64,000 nt of DNA, from positions 1,093,876 through 1,157,875 of the forward strand of contig NZ_CP040908.1 of the NCBI RefSeq assembly GCF_013488205.1. Reading direction: 5' to 3'. This document shows positions 1 to 8,375 of this stretch, in pieces (position 1 is the stretch's first letter; each line of letters starts with the position of its first letter). The notes beneath the pieces were generated by a model, which was not told the origin of the DNA, searched no databases, and was given only the letters and a program-made list of their open reading frames with translations. The position numbers and the translations under genes were made by a program. This DNA is from Empedobacter falsenii (GTDB lineage Bacteria; Bacteroidota; Bacteroidia; Flavobacteriales; Weeksellaceae).

Positions 1-502
1 TCAACAAAAACTTTGCTTTTGGTTCAATTTTAAATTGATTAGCTGCAACTTTCTGTTCTATCCAAGCAGGTAACTCGCTTTCATAAATTTTTTTGAATTC
101 GTGGTAATACCCTTTTTCATTCAGAACTTTATAGATTTTCTTGCGTTTATCAAGTGAATTTCCTTTGTAATTGATGATTAAAACCGTAGAATCTTGTACT
201 TGATTTGCATACATTTCTAACTGATCTATCGAACGGCTAAGATGTTGCGCTTCTTTTACAATGACTACAGATTTTTCTGCACCCATCGGGTATTGACGCG
301 CCATTCCAATCAATTGTCCAACTTCTACATCTTGTCCATAAACTATTGTTTGGTTAAAACCTTTTTTTTCTTCTGTTAAAATATTCGCTTCCAATAAATC
401 AGTTACCTGATCGATGAAAAACGGCTCATCGCCCGCCAAGAAGTAAATCGGTTTATAGTTTTTGTTTTTTATATCTTTGATCAAAGATTCTACAGGACTC
501 AT
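1..502 (-). CDS. holA: DNA polymerase III delta subunit, 5' part of gene
   Basis: The reverse strand from the ATG at 502-500 is open to the left edge, so about 167 N-terminal residues are present and the gene is cut by the window. HolA is the clamp-loader subunit that opens the beta sliding clamp. The start is followed by a segment with the family's N-terminal LAGDEPFFIDQ-type motif (YFLAGDEPFFIDQV), and later by KSVVIVKEAQ and a stretch on which delta subunits normally carry the AAA+-like fold. It is divergent from the HsdR-N-like gene with only a few bases between the two start codons, so both promoters must overlap. Identification is by motif recognition. Confidence 0.85.
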   Translation of the reverse strand, partial: MSPVESLIKDIKNKNYKPIYFLAGDEPFFIDQVTDLLEANILTEEKKGFNQTIVYGQDVEVGQLIGMARQYPMGAEKSVVIVKEAQHLSRSIDQLEMYANQVQDSTVLIINYKGNSLDKRKKIYKVLNEKGYYHEFKKIYESELPAWIEQKVAANQFKIEPKAKFLL

Positions 503-505
503 ACA

Positions 506-958
506 ATGACTGAATTAGTACAATTAAATTTTTCCGAAAAATACCAAATAAGATTGAAACAAGCCCAAGATAAATTGTATATCTTTTGTTTGATTCGAAA
601 AAAATGGTTGGTCTATACGCCCGAAGAATGGGTTAGGCAACACGTTCTGAATTATTTAATCAACGATTTGGGTTATTCTACTTCGGCGATTGCGTTGGAA
701 GTTGCAATTGATATTACAGGAATGCGAAAACGTGCAGATATTGTCGTTTATCAGCAAGAAAAGCCATTTATTATGGTAGAATGTAAAGCGCCACATATTG
801 TAATTTCGCAAGCAACTTTTGATCAAATAGCGCGTTACAACATTGTGTTAGGTTCTCAATTGTTGATGGTAACAAATGGTTTGAATCATTTTTATTGTAT
901 GATGGATTTTGTTCAAAAAAGATATAACTTCTTGAAAGAGTTGCCGAAGAAAGGATAA
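506..958 (+). CDS. HsdR N-terminal-domain protein, orphan nuclease-like
   Basis: This 150-residue protein matches only the N-terminal domain of type I restriction R subunits. It contains the PD-(D/E)XK-like core: RADIVVYQQEKPFIMVECKAP supplies an aspartate (RADIVV) and the E-x-K (VECK) arrangement. There are no helicase motifs, and no hsdM or hsdS gene nearby, so it is not a restriction system. Such stand-alone proteins are common in Flavobacteriia beside holA. A role in DNA metabolism is inference only. It starts 4 bases from the divergent holA start. The downstream region is the 21-bp repeat array, with no clear terminator. Confidence 0.8.
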   Translation: MTELVQLNFSEKYQIRLKQAQDKLYIFCLIRKKWLVYTPEEWVRQHVLNYLINDLGYSTSAIALEVAIDITGMRKRADIVVYQQEKPFIMVECKAPHIVISQATFDQIARYNIVLGSQLLMVTNGLNHFYCMMDFVQKRYNFLKELPKKG

Positions 959-993
959 TTTGAAAATGAGCTAATGTGTTGATGTGAAAATTT

Positions 994-1011
994 GTCAATT
1001 CGAGCGATTTT
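994..1011. repeat. Fragment of the interspersed palindromic repeat
   Basis: The string GTCAATTCGAGCGATTTT matches, apart from one base, the outer arm of the large inverted repeat at 51205-51327 (GTCAATTCGAGTGAAATT). Only one arm is present. It abuts the 21-bp tandem array, suggesting that this intergenic region collects repeat insertions. Confidence 0.5.
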
Positions 1012-1015
1012 AATG

Positions 1016-1332
1016 GATCTTGACTACGTTTCAAAACGTAGCTGACACGTCCCGAACGTAGTCGACGTGGTTTTAAACCAATCTGAGTACGTTCCGAAGT
1101 AAGCTAGCTTTGTATTTTAGTAAGCTGATGAGGTTTTGCACCTAGTTGATGAGGTCCAGAACTTAGCTGACCATGTCAGGAACGTAAAATTTGGGGTTAG
1201 GTTACCTCGTTTTCTTGGTTCGTAATCAAGCCAGCTTGGTAAAAGACACCGTCAGCTTGGTAAATTAGGAAGCTGACTAGGTTCAGAACGTCGTCAGCTA
1301 AGTCTTTAAGTAAGTTTGCTGAGTAAATTAGA
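1016..1332. repeat. Degenerate tandem array, period about 21 bp
   Basis: About 13-14 successive units of 20-22 bp can be laid under one another. The clearest are at 1120-1140, 1141-1161, 1162-1182, 1269-1289 and 1290-1310. They share a core of the form tAGCTGAtgaGGTtcaGAAC. Units between roughly 1183 and 1250 have decayed most. Both strands lack a convincing ORF through the array. It fills the 406-base gap between the HsdR-N gene and the next lipoprotein-like gene. Unlike CRISPR, there are no unique spacers. Confidence 0.75.
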
Positions 1333-1364
1333 TTATTAACGAATTGATTTGTAATTTAAATTAA

Positions 1365-1904
1365 ATGAATTTGAAAAAAATATTTCTACTTATAGTACTT
1401 GTTTTGAATGTGAATTGTTTAAAACAGAAAGAAAGTTCTTCTAAAGAAATTTCTAAATATGATGATGCTTCTTGGCATTATGGAAATGATTTTCCAAAAG
1501 ATTTAGCTCAAGAAAATGCGTCAACTCATATTGGAATGTATATGAAGTGGTGTATTGATAATGATTTAATTTCTTCAGAGTTGAAAAAAGATTCACAAGC
1601 AGGAATTGATTCTGTGAAAAATAACATAATAACTGGAGCTGAGTTTATTAATAGTTATTCTGATGGTAAGTTTTTATCTACTGATTTAAGTGATATTGGA
1701 AGAAAATTTACAAATGATTATTACGAAGATAATAGTGATTTTTCTAAGAATAATGGATCATATTTAGATGATTACATAAAGATATTCGAGAAGATAATTG
1801 ACAAAAAATCTGTTTATCATGTTGAAGATTCAGAACAAAATTATTTACTTATTAAAGCAAAGATTGATAGTAAATTTAAGGAATGGAAAAAAATATACTT
1901 CTAA
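1365..1904 (+). CDS. Probable exported DUF7832-type protein
   Basis: This 179-residue protein has a hydrophobic signal peptide (about residues 5-19) ending in VNC, a poor but possible lipobox with Cys19. The mature part begins with YDDASWHYGNDFP and continues with a THIGMYMKWCI segment. I recognise this pairing as the DUF7832 family, several members of which sit next to polymorphic-toxin genes. No toxin is visible here. It lies 21 bases before the next small gene and probably forms a unit with it. Both are more AT-rich than neighbours and follow a repeat array, suggesting an acquired pair. Function unknown; an immunity-type role is only a guess. Confidence 0.65.
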   Translation: MNLKKIFLLIVLVLNVNCLKQKESSSKEISKYDDASWHYGNDFPKDLAQENASTHIGMYMKWCIDNDLISSELKKDSQAGIDSVKNNIITGAEFINSYSDGKFLSTDLSDIGRKFTNDYYEDNSDFSKNNGSYLDDYIKIFEKIIDKKSVYHVEDSEQNYLLIKAKIDSKFKEWKKIYF

Positions 1905-1925
1905 ACAACAAAAGCCAATTTAATA

Positions 1926-2342
1926 ATGAATGAAAAAGTAGAATCTATATTAAATAAATTATTATTGAATGCAAGTTTGTATTCAATTGAATATTCGGGT
2001 ATTTTATCGTTTAAGTTTTCAATTAGTAATAAATCAATTTATTATGATAAAATTGATGAAGTAATAATAGAATTTGTATCTGGATGTAAAATATTTAATA
2101 TGATTACAAATTTTAATATTGATAATAACGAATTATTTGAGTTAGTATCATTGGATATTTCGAATGTTAAACTATTTGATGATAAATTTTTAGAAATTTA
2201 TATTGATGATAGATATATTATTAGAGCTTTAGAAGATAATTTTGTTTTGAATGATGTTAAATGGATTATTAAAAACAAATTAAATAATTATAGAATATTT
2301 TATGATGGTTATAAAATAGAAACTATAGATTTAATTAAATAA
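1926..2342 (+). CDS. Hypothetical protein, 138 aa
   Basis: I do not recognise this protein. It is acidic, rich in Ile, Asn and Asp, and lacks a signal peptide or membrane segment. Predicted structure by eye alternates short beta-like segments (GILSFKFSI, VIIEFVSG, KFLEIYIDDRYIIRAL), as in small ligand-binding or immunity folds. It follows the DUF7832-type gene closely and ends directly at a strong bidirectional hairpin. The very AT-rich codon use supports co-acquisition with the gene before it. Confidence 0.6.
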   Translation: MNEKVESILNKLLLNASLYSIEYSGILSFKFSISNKSIYYDKIDEVIIEFVSGCKIFNMITNFNIDNNELFELVSLDISNVKLFDDKFLEIYIDDRYIIRALEDNFVLNDVKWIIKNKLNNYRIFYDGYKIETIDLIK

Positions 2343-2343
2343 C

Positions 2344-2370
2344 AAAAGCCACTCGCAGAGTGGCTTTTAC
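2344..2370. terminator. Bidirectional terminator
   Basis: An 11-bp perfect stem (AAAAGCCACTC / GAGTGGCTTTT) with a 3-base GCA loop sits between the convergent 138-aa gene and the carbonic anhydrase gene. A-rich and T-rich flanks serve both directions. Confidence 0.85.
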
Positions 2371-2402
2371 ATTACTAAAAAATATCTAAAGAATTAATTG
2401 TT

Positions 2403-3038
2403 TTATAACCAAGTTACAACGCCTGAATCTACACAGTAGTTTGCACCTATTATCTTGATTTTCCCTTCTTTTTCTAAGGTATTCAAGGTTGTACTTTGGT
2501 TACGAATATCTTCTATTGTTTGTATAACGTTTTGGTGATTTAATCTTTCTAATAAATCTGCATTTTTAGAAGAACGTTCTTCACCTTCTTGAATGATTTC
2601 GTCGATAATAGGATTGAAATGATCAACCAAATGACACAAATTATTCATTCCAGTTTTGTGAATTGCTTCAGCGTCTAATCCGCCTTTCAAAGCGCCACAT
2701 TTAGAGTGTCCTAAGACAACAATCAATTTAGAGCCAGCCACATTTGTTCCAAATTCCATTGAACCTAAAATATCTTGATTAACGAAATTACCAGCAATTC
2801 GTACACTAAAAATATCTCCTAAACCTTGATCGAAAATAAGTTCTGCAGAAGTACGGCTATCAATACAGCTCAAAACAACCGCAAACGGCCATTGTCCCTC
2901 TCTTGTGTCATTCACTTGCGAAAGTAAATCTCTGTTTGCTTTTAAATTTTGAACAAATCTTGCATTTCCTTCTTTTAAAAATTCTAACGCTTTATCTGGA
3001 GTTGTTGTTGCTTGAGTTTCTGATGTATGTGCTTTCAT
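2403..3038 (-). CDS. Beta-class carbonic anhydrase
   Basis: This enzyme interconverts CO2 and bicarbonate. The 211-residue length is normal for beta-CAs. The zinc-site motifs are visible: CIDSRTSAE (Cys ligand plus the Asp-Arg dyad) near residue 58 and HSKCGALKGG (His and Cys ligands) near residue 110. No signal peptide is seen, so it should be cytoplasmic. It lies 50 bases downstream of the SulP transporter on the same strand, which suggests a bicarbonate-uptake and hydration unit. SulP-carbonic anhydrase pairs and fusions are known in bacteria. Confidence 0.93.
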   Translation of the reverse strand: MKAHTSETQATTTPDKALEFLKEGNARFVQNLKANRDLLSQVNDTREGQWPFAVVLSCIDSRTSAELIFDQGLGDIFSVRIAGNFVNQDILGSMEFGTNVAGSKLIVVLGHSKCGALKGGLDAEAIHKTGMNNLCHLVDHFNPIIDEIIQEGEERSSKNADLLERLNHQNVIQTIEDIRNQSTTLNTLEKEGKIKIIGANYCVDSGVVTWL

Positions 3039-3088
3039 TATATTTAATTTTATTGTGTGTGTTTTAATTTTTATATGTTTTTTACAGA

Positions 3089-4633
3089 TTAATGAGCTCC
3101 GGCAACTAATACGTAACCAAAAAACTCTCTGAATGATGGTGGATTATCGACTGTTCCACGTTCGGAAATTAGTCGAATATTAATGTTATTATTTTTTGCT
3201 TTGACTTTAAATTCATCTAAATATTCAATAATATCATAATCTAAAATTCGTGTTTTACGAACATCTAATTCAAGATTAGAACCAGGTTTCAAACCATCTA
3301 ATTCTTTTACAATTGCACCGCGATTTACAAACGTTACCTCCTCAGCAAAATTCATATGGAAAACATTTCCTTCTTTCACCAACATTACGTGCGAGTTATT
3401 GTAAGATTTGATTAAGGAAACCACTACACCAACAATAAGACCAATGATGATACCCTTTAATAAATCTGTTGCCAAAATTGCAATAACTGTTACTGCGAAC
3501 GGAATTAACTGATCTTTTCCTAATTTTTTCATATCCAAGAATTGTTTCGGATTACCTAATTTGTATCCAATAACCAATAGGATAGAGGCTAAAACCGCAT
3601 TTGGAATTAAATTTAAAAACATTGGAATAGAGATCACACTCACTAATAATAAAACACCGTGCGTAATTGTAGAAAGTTTTGTAAGTCCGCCACTCATTGC
3701 ATTTGCAGATGAACGTACAATAACTTGCGTAACAGGTAAACCTCCAATTAAACCAGCTAAAGAGTTTCCGACACCTTGTGCAATCAATTCTCGATTTGTA
3801 GGTGTTTGACGCTTTAAAGGATCTAATTTATCAGTTGCTTCTACAGATAATAAAGTTTCTAATGATGCTACAATTGCGATGGTAAATGCAACTTGCCAAA
3901 CCATAGGATTTGTTAATCCAGAGGCGAAATCGGGCATAGTAAATTGTCCTAAGAAATCTGAAACACTTTCAGGAACAGGAACTTTTACTAATAAATTGTG
4001 GTCGATAGAAAATACTTCGTGGTTGGTATCACCAATTGTAACTTGGTACAAAATACCCACTAATACAGCTACTAATGATCCTGGTAATAATTTGAAAAAG
4101 TTTGATTTTTTTCCTAAAATATTATCCCAAACAATCAAGATAAATAAAGAGATTGCTGTAATAATAATCGCTCCTGGCGTGATAAAATCTAAACTAAAAT
4201 TACTAAAACTAAACGTTTCTGTATATCCTAACGCTAACGGAATTTGTTTCAAGAAAATTGAAATACCAATCGCGCACAACATTCCTTTAATCACCGAAGA
4301 TGGAAAGTAATAACCAATAACTCCAGCCTTTAGAATACCTAGTAATATCTGAAAAATTCCGGCGATAACAACCGCGACTAAAAATAGTTCGTAAGCACCC
4401 AAATCTGTAATAGCAGTTAATACAATAACGACCAAACCAGCCGCTGGACCAGAAACACCAATTTGAGATTTAGAAATAAGACCAACAACAATTCCTCCTA
4501 CAATTCCCGCAATAATTCCGGCAAATAAAGGCGCACCACTGGCCAACGCAACACCTAAACATAAAGGCAATGCAACGAAAAAGACAACAATACTCGCAGG
4601 TATGTCCTTTTTCCAATTTTGAAAAAGATTCAT
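3089..4633 (-). CDS. SulP-family inorganic anion (probably bicarbonate) transporter
   Basis: This 514-residue protein has an N-terminal membrane domain of the SulP type: DIPASIVVFFVALPLCLGVA at the start, and GVSGPAAGLVVI in the early helices. A reduced C-terminal STAS-like region follows (about residues 410-500; LELDVRKTRILDYDIIEYL). SulP proteins carry sulfate, bicarbonate or other anions. The carbonic anhydrase gene directly downstream argues for bicarbonate. The start ATG at 4633 follows a leader of about 100 bases before the divergent-oriented region of the next minus-strand gene. Confidence 0.9.
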   Translation of the reverse strand: MNLFQNWKKDIPASIVVFFVALPLCLGVALASGAPLFAGIIAGIVGGIVVGLISKSQIGVSGPAAGLVVIVLTAITDLGAYELFLVAVVIAGIFQILLGILKAGVIGYYFPSSVIKGMLCAIGISIFLKQIPLALGYTETFSFSNFSLDFITPGAIIITAISLFILIVWDNILGKKSNFFKLLPGSLVAVLVGILYQVTIGDTNHEVFSIDHNLLVKVPVPESVSDFLGQFTMPDFASGLTNPMVWQVAFTIAIVASLETLLSVEATDKLDPLKRQTPTNRELIAQGVGNSLAGLIGGLPVTQVIVRSSANAMSGGLTKLSTITHGVLLLVSVISIPMFLNLIPNAVLASILLVIGYKLGNPKQFLDMKKLGKDQLIPFAVTVIAILATDLLKGIIIGLIVGVVVSLIKSYNNSHVMLVKEGNVFHMNFAEEVTFVNRGAIVKELDGLKPGSNLELDVRKTRILDYDIIEYLDEFKVKAKNNNINIRLISERGTVDNPPSFREFFGYVLVAGAH

Positions 4634-4736
4634 AATAGTTTTAAAATGAATTATTTAATAATTTGAAATGATAAAAATAAATTTGCTGTCCATTCAATAG
4701 ATTTGAATAGAATGATGCAAAAAATCAATTAAAAAA

Positions 4737-5096
4737 TTAAACTAATTCAGGAGGTGGAGTTGTCACACCATTGTCTAAAGACGCATATGCATTAGAATGA
4801 TGAAAATCCGAATGTGTAGTTTGTTTCACATTAAAAAATGTAAACAATTTTATTTCGTGGAAATAATGTATTTTTTCTGTGATTTCGCTCGAAGAATTTT
4901 TCTGATTATTTTCTTCTTCAGTTGAAGTTTGAGAAAACAAAGCTTTTTGATCATTGTCAGAAGAATCTTTTTTGTCTTGTTGCTCCATTCTCATCTGATA
5001 ATCTACATAACCCGCCAACCCTTGCATGTTCGTACTGAACACCAAAAGAAGCGTGAAAAAAATTCCAATGCTATGTTTTATCAGGTAGTCTTTCAT
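4737..5096 (-). CDS. Hypothetical flavobacterial protein with signal anchor
   Basis: A 119-residue protein begins with a hydrophobic segment (about residues 9-26, SIGIFFTLLLVFSTNMQG) that could be a signal peptide. A polar, Gln/Asp/Ser/Glu-rich linker and a histidine-containing tail ending in TTPPPELV follow. Short proteins with a signal and a PPPE-like tail are frequent in Bacteroidota and mostly uncharacterised. It lies upstream of the SulP gene in the same direction with about 100 bases between, so co-transcription is possible. Function unknown. Confidence 0.6.
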   Translation of the reverse strand: MKDYLIKHSIGIFFTLLLVFSTNMQGLAGYVDYQMRMEQQDKKDSSDNDQKALFSQTSTEEENNQKNSSSEITEKIHYFHEIKLFTFFNVKQTTHSDFHHSNAYASLDNGVTTPPPELV

Positions 5097-5263
5097 TATG
5101 TCACAAAAATATATTTTAATTTTTAATTACAAAATAGAGAACATCATTTTTAATAAATATTTATCATTTTATTTTATGACGCTTAACAATGTTTATTGAT
5201 TTTAAATATTGTCTAGATATAAAATTGATATCATAAATCATTTTTACTCAATTTTTTTAAGAA

Positions 5264-5271
5264 TAAATTTG
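5264..5271 (+). promoter_or_regulatory. Bacteroidetes -7 box TAAATTTG
   Basis: TAAATTTG fits the TAnnTTTG -7 consensus of Bacteroidota and lies 14 bases before the TTG start of the beta-barrel gene. No clear -33 TTG at standard spacing is seen. It would give a leader of only about ten bases. Confidence 0.5.
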
Positions 5272-5285
5272 CAAAAAGTTAAATT

Positions 5286-6125
5286 TTGAGAAAGTATATA
5301 AGTGTAATGTTTTTAGTTGCTTTAGTTGCAACTACTTTCGGGCAAGGAAAAAATAATAAAGGTAAATTTTATGTTTATTGGGGTTGGAATCACGCGCAGT
5401 ATACAAAATCAGATATTCAGTTCAAAGGAGATGGATACGATTTTACGTTAGATAATGTAGCAGCTCATGACCGTCAAACTTCTTTTGGAATCAAGTATTT
5501 CAATCCAAGTTCTATGACGATTCCGCAATATAACTTCCGTTTAGGTTACTTTGTTTCGGATAATTGGAATATCTCTTTCGGGATTGACCACATGAAATAT
5601 GTGATGGATCAAGACCAAGTTGTAAAAATGAATGGTCACATCAACACAGGTTCAGATTACGATGGAACATATAATAATGTTGATCAAAAATTAACAGAAG
5701 ATTTCTTAACGTTTGAACATACAGATGGTTTGAACTATGCTAATTTAGAGGTTCGTCGTTTTGATAATATTCAACATTTCCCAATTACAAAAAATGGAAA
5801 AGGAATCGATGTTAACGTAACAGCTGGTTTGGGAGCAGGGATTTTATATCCACGTTCTAACGTAAAATTAATGGGTAACGAACGTTATGATGAGTTTCAC
5901 TTAGCAGGTTTTGCTACAGCTGCAATGGTTGGGATCAACTTTACTTTCTGGGATTATTTCTTTGTACAAGCCGAATTAAAAGGTGGATATGCTAACTTAA
6001 GTGATATTCGTACAACTGCAAACAAAGCTGATAAAGCAAAACAGGATATTGTGTTCTCTCAACAAAATTTAGTTTTTGGAGCAATTATTCCAGTTTTTAC
6101 TCATAAAAATAAGTTAAACTTTTAA
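5286..6125 (+). CDS. Outer-membrane beta-barrel-type protein
   Basis: A TTG at 5286 gives a good signal peptide (MRKYISVMFLVALVATTFGQ). The next ATG, at 5307, would remove its basic N-terminus, so the TTG start is preferred. The 279-residue protein alternates aromatic-rich beta strands (KFYVYWGWNHAQYT, YNFRLGYFVSDNWNISFGID, DYFFVQAELKGGYANLSD) and ends IIPVFTHKNKLNF, like an 8-10-stranded outer-membrane barrel. I do not recognise a more specific family. It is a single-gene unit followed by a strong hairpin terminator. Confidence 0.75.
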   Translation: MRKYISVMFLVALVATTFGQGKNNKGKFYVYWGWNHAQYTKSDIQFKGDGYDFTLDNVAAHDRQTSFGIKYFNPSSMTIPQYNFRLGYFVSDNWNISFGIDHMKYVMDQDQVVKMNGHINTGSDYDGTYNNVDQKLTEDFLTFEHTDGLNYANLEVRRFDNIQHFPITKNGKGIDVNVTAGLGAGILYPRSNVKLMGNERYDEFHLAGFATAAMVGINFTFWDYFFVQAELKGGYANLSDIRTTANKADKAKQDIVFSQQNLVFGAIIPVFTHKNKLNF

Positions 6126-6197
6126 TTAAGTAGTTTAATATAAAATATATAGCCTAATTTTAAGAATCGATTAGACGATTTGAAAAAAATTATTAGC

Positions 6198-6244
6198 GGA
6201 GACATCATTTAAGTACAATTTGTACTGGATGATGTCTTTTTTTA
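6198..6244 (+). terminator. Rho-independent terminator
   Basis: AGACATCAT pairs with ATGATGTCT around an inner AGTACAA/TTGTACT stem, followed by a run of seven or more T. It ends the beta-barrel gene transcript. Confidence 0.85.
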
Positions 6245-6274
6245 TCTATAAATTTAACCTTTCTCGATAAAGAA

Positions 6275-6302
6275 TTGTTACTTTTACAATTATTTAGATT
6301 TG
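6275..6302 (+). promoter_or_regulatory. Promoter of the S9 peptidase gene, near-leaderless
   Basis: TTG at 6275-6277 (-33), a 17-base spacer and TAGATTTG at 6295-6302 (-7) form a canonical Bacteroidota promoter. The -7 box ends only 8 bases before the ATG at 6311, so the 5' leader must be just a few bases long. The same TTG could be mistaken for an upstream start codon. Confidence 0.75.
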
Positions 6303-6310
6303 AAATTAAC

Positions 6311-8197
6311 ATGAATAGATTTTCTGTATTAGTCGCAAGTATTTTGATATCGACAACAGCAATGGGACAAAAAGTAATGACGCCAGAACTTCTTTGGCAA
6401 GTAAAAAAAGTAGCTCCAGTTGGAGTAACGAAAGATCAAAAAAATCTGATTTACAAAGTAACTTCTACTAACGTAAAAACACAAGAAGATACATCGAAAA
6501 CGTATATGATTTCGTTGGCAGGAGGAAAAGCTTCGGAAATCGAAGATTATAAAACGCTTTTGGCTGATGAATCGTTGAATAAATCTCAACAATATAAAGC
6601 AGAAACTGATAAAGTTAAATTACAAAAGGTTTTTGGTTCTGATTATTATCCAGAAATGGAGAAATCAAATGTGCAGATTTATAATGAATTAAATTACAGA
6701 CATTGGGATACTTGGAATGATGGAAATTACGATCATTTATTTGTGTCAGAAAATAAAGAAGGTTCGACTAAAATTGATGTTTTAAAAGACGAACCATATT
6801 CTGTTTCAGAATTTGTTTGGACACCAGACGGAACAAAAGTTTTGTATGTTTCTAAGAAAAAATTCGGAACAGATTACGCATTAAGCACAAATACAGATAT
6901 TTATCAATACGATTTAGCAACGAAAACGACAAAAAATATCACGGAAGGAAAAATGGGTTATGACAATACACCAAGTTTTTCTTCTCAAGGAGATTTTGCG
7001 TTTTTGAGCATGGAACGAGATGGTTACGAAGCAGATAAAAATGACTTAATCGTTCGTCGTGGTGATATCGAAATGAATATTACAAAACATTGGGACGGAA
7101 CCGTACAAGGTTATAAATGGAGCAATGATGGTAACAAAATTTATTTCAATGCGCCAGTAGGAGGAACAATTCAATTATTTGAGGTTGATGTAAACTTCAA
7201 AATGAGAAAAATGCCTTTCATCAAACAAATTACAAAAGGTGATTTTGATATTGCAGACATCAAAGAAATTGTTGGTAATAAAGCAATTGTTACAAAAACA
7301 GATATCAATCACGCTGCAGAAATTTATGTGGTTGATTTAAAATCTGGAGCATTAACGCAATTAACAAACGAAAACAAAGAGATCTTCGATAATATTGCGT
7401 TGAGTGATGTAAAAGCACGTAAAATTAAAACAACAGACGGAAAAGAAATGTTTGCATGGGTAATTTATCCGCCAAATTTCGATCCGAATAAAAAATACCC
7501 AATTTTATTGTATTGTCAAGGTGGACCACAATCTGCTTTAACTCAATTCTATTCTCCTCGTTGGAATTTCCAATTAATGGCAGCACAAGGGTATATTGTA
7601 ATTGCGCCAAACCGTCGTGGAATGCCAGGTCATGGAGTAGAGTGGAATGAGCAAATTTCTAAAGATTGGGGAGGACAAGTAATGCAAGATTATTTGGCTG
7701 CGATTGATGATATTTCGAAGGAATCTTATGTAGATAAAGATCGTCGTGGTGCTGTTGGTGCGTCTTACGGAGGATATTCTGTTTATTATTTAGCAGGTAT
7801 TCACGAAGGTCGTTTCAAATCTTTTATTGCACATAATGGTGTTTTCGATTTGAAATCGATGTACGGAACTACAGAAGAAATTTTCTTTACAAACTGGGAT
7901 GCTGGTGGCGCTTGGTGGGAAACAAATAACAAAGCTGCGCAAAAAACGTACTCTAAATTTGATCCAAGTAGTACAGAATTAGTAAATAAATGGAATACGC
8001 CAATGTTAATTTATGTTGGAGGTCATGATTATCGTGTGCCAATGGGACAAGGGCAAGAGGCTTATCAAATTTTACAATTGAAAGGAATCAAATCTCGTTT
8101 TATTTATTTCCCTGAAGAAAATCACTGGGTGTTAAAACCTCAGAATTCTGTGATTTGGCATACCGAATTTTTCAAATGGTTAAAAGAAACCTTGTAA
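6311..8197 (+). CDS. S9 family dipeptidyl peptidase (DPP5-like)
   Basis: This exported serine peptidase has 628 residues from the ATG at 6311, with signal peptide MNRFSVLVASILISTTAMGQ. The N-terminal half is a WD40-like propeller (for example VWTPDGTKVLYVS, KWSNDGNKIYFN). The C-terminal alpha/beta-hydrolase domain carries the nucleophile in GASYGGYS, the acid in GGHDYRVP and the histidine in EENHWVL. Such enzymes release dipeptides in the periplasm for amino-acid catabolism; DPP5 prefers Ala or hydrophobic P1 residues. The family is clear, the exact specificity is inferred. An in-frame TTG at 6275 is part of the promoter and is rejected as start. Confidence 0.92.
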   Translation: MNRFSVLVASILISTTAMGQKVMTPELLWQVKKVAPVGVTKDQKNLIYKVTSTNVKTQEDTSKTYMISLAGGKASEIEDYKTLLADESLNKSQQYKAETDKVKLQKVFGSDYYPEMEKSNVQIYNELNYRHWDTWNDGNYDHLFVSENKEGSTKIDVLKDEPYSVSEFVWTPDGTKVLYVSKKKFGTDYALSTNTDIYQYDLATKTTKNITEGKMGYDNTPSFSSQGDFAFLSMERDGYEADKNDLIVRRGDIEMNITKHWDGTVQGYKWSNDGNKIYFNAPVGGTIQLFEVDVNFKMRKMPFIKQITKGDFDIADIKEIVGNKAIVTKTDINHAAEIYVVDLKSGALTQLTNENKEIFDNIALSDVKARKIKTTDGKEMFAWVIYPPNFDPNKKYPILLYCQGGPQSALTQFYSPRWNFQLMAAQGYIVIAPNRRGMPGHGVEWNEQISKDWGGQVMQDYLAAIDDISKESYVDKDRRGAVGASYGGYSVYYLAGIHEGRFKSFIAHNGVFDLKSMYGTTEEIFFTNWDAGGAWWETNNKAAQKTYSKFDPSSTELVNKWNTPMLIYVGGHDYRVPMGQGQEAYQILQLKGIKSRFIYFPEENHWVLKPQNSVIWHTEFFKWLKETL

Positions 8198-8229
8198 TTC
8201 AATTGATTTATAAATCATAACTATAATTT

Positions 8230-8265
8230 AAAAGTGCAATTTCTATAGAAATTGCACTTTTTTTA
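8230..8265 (+). terminator. Rho-independent terminator
   Basis: AAAGTGCAATTTC/GAAATTGCACTTT with a TATA loop, followed by T-rich sequence, ends the S9 peptidase gene. Confidence 0.9.
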
Positions 8266-8375
8266 TTTCTTTGAAAATCAATGACAATATCTAATAAACG
8301 AACCAATTATTTTTTTAAATTTTGTAGAGTAGAATAATCGTTGTAAATTCAAAAACATAAGTCAAAACCCAATTT

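Noticed and set aside
1016-1332. CRISPR array
   Set aside because: Units follow one another directly with no unique spacers, and no cas gene is in the window.
6275-6310. TTG start codon extending the S9 peptidase by 12 residues
   Set aside because: That TTG is the -33 element of a good promoter; the ATG at 6311 gives a clean signal peptide.
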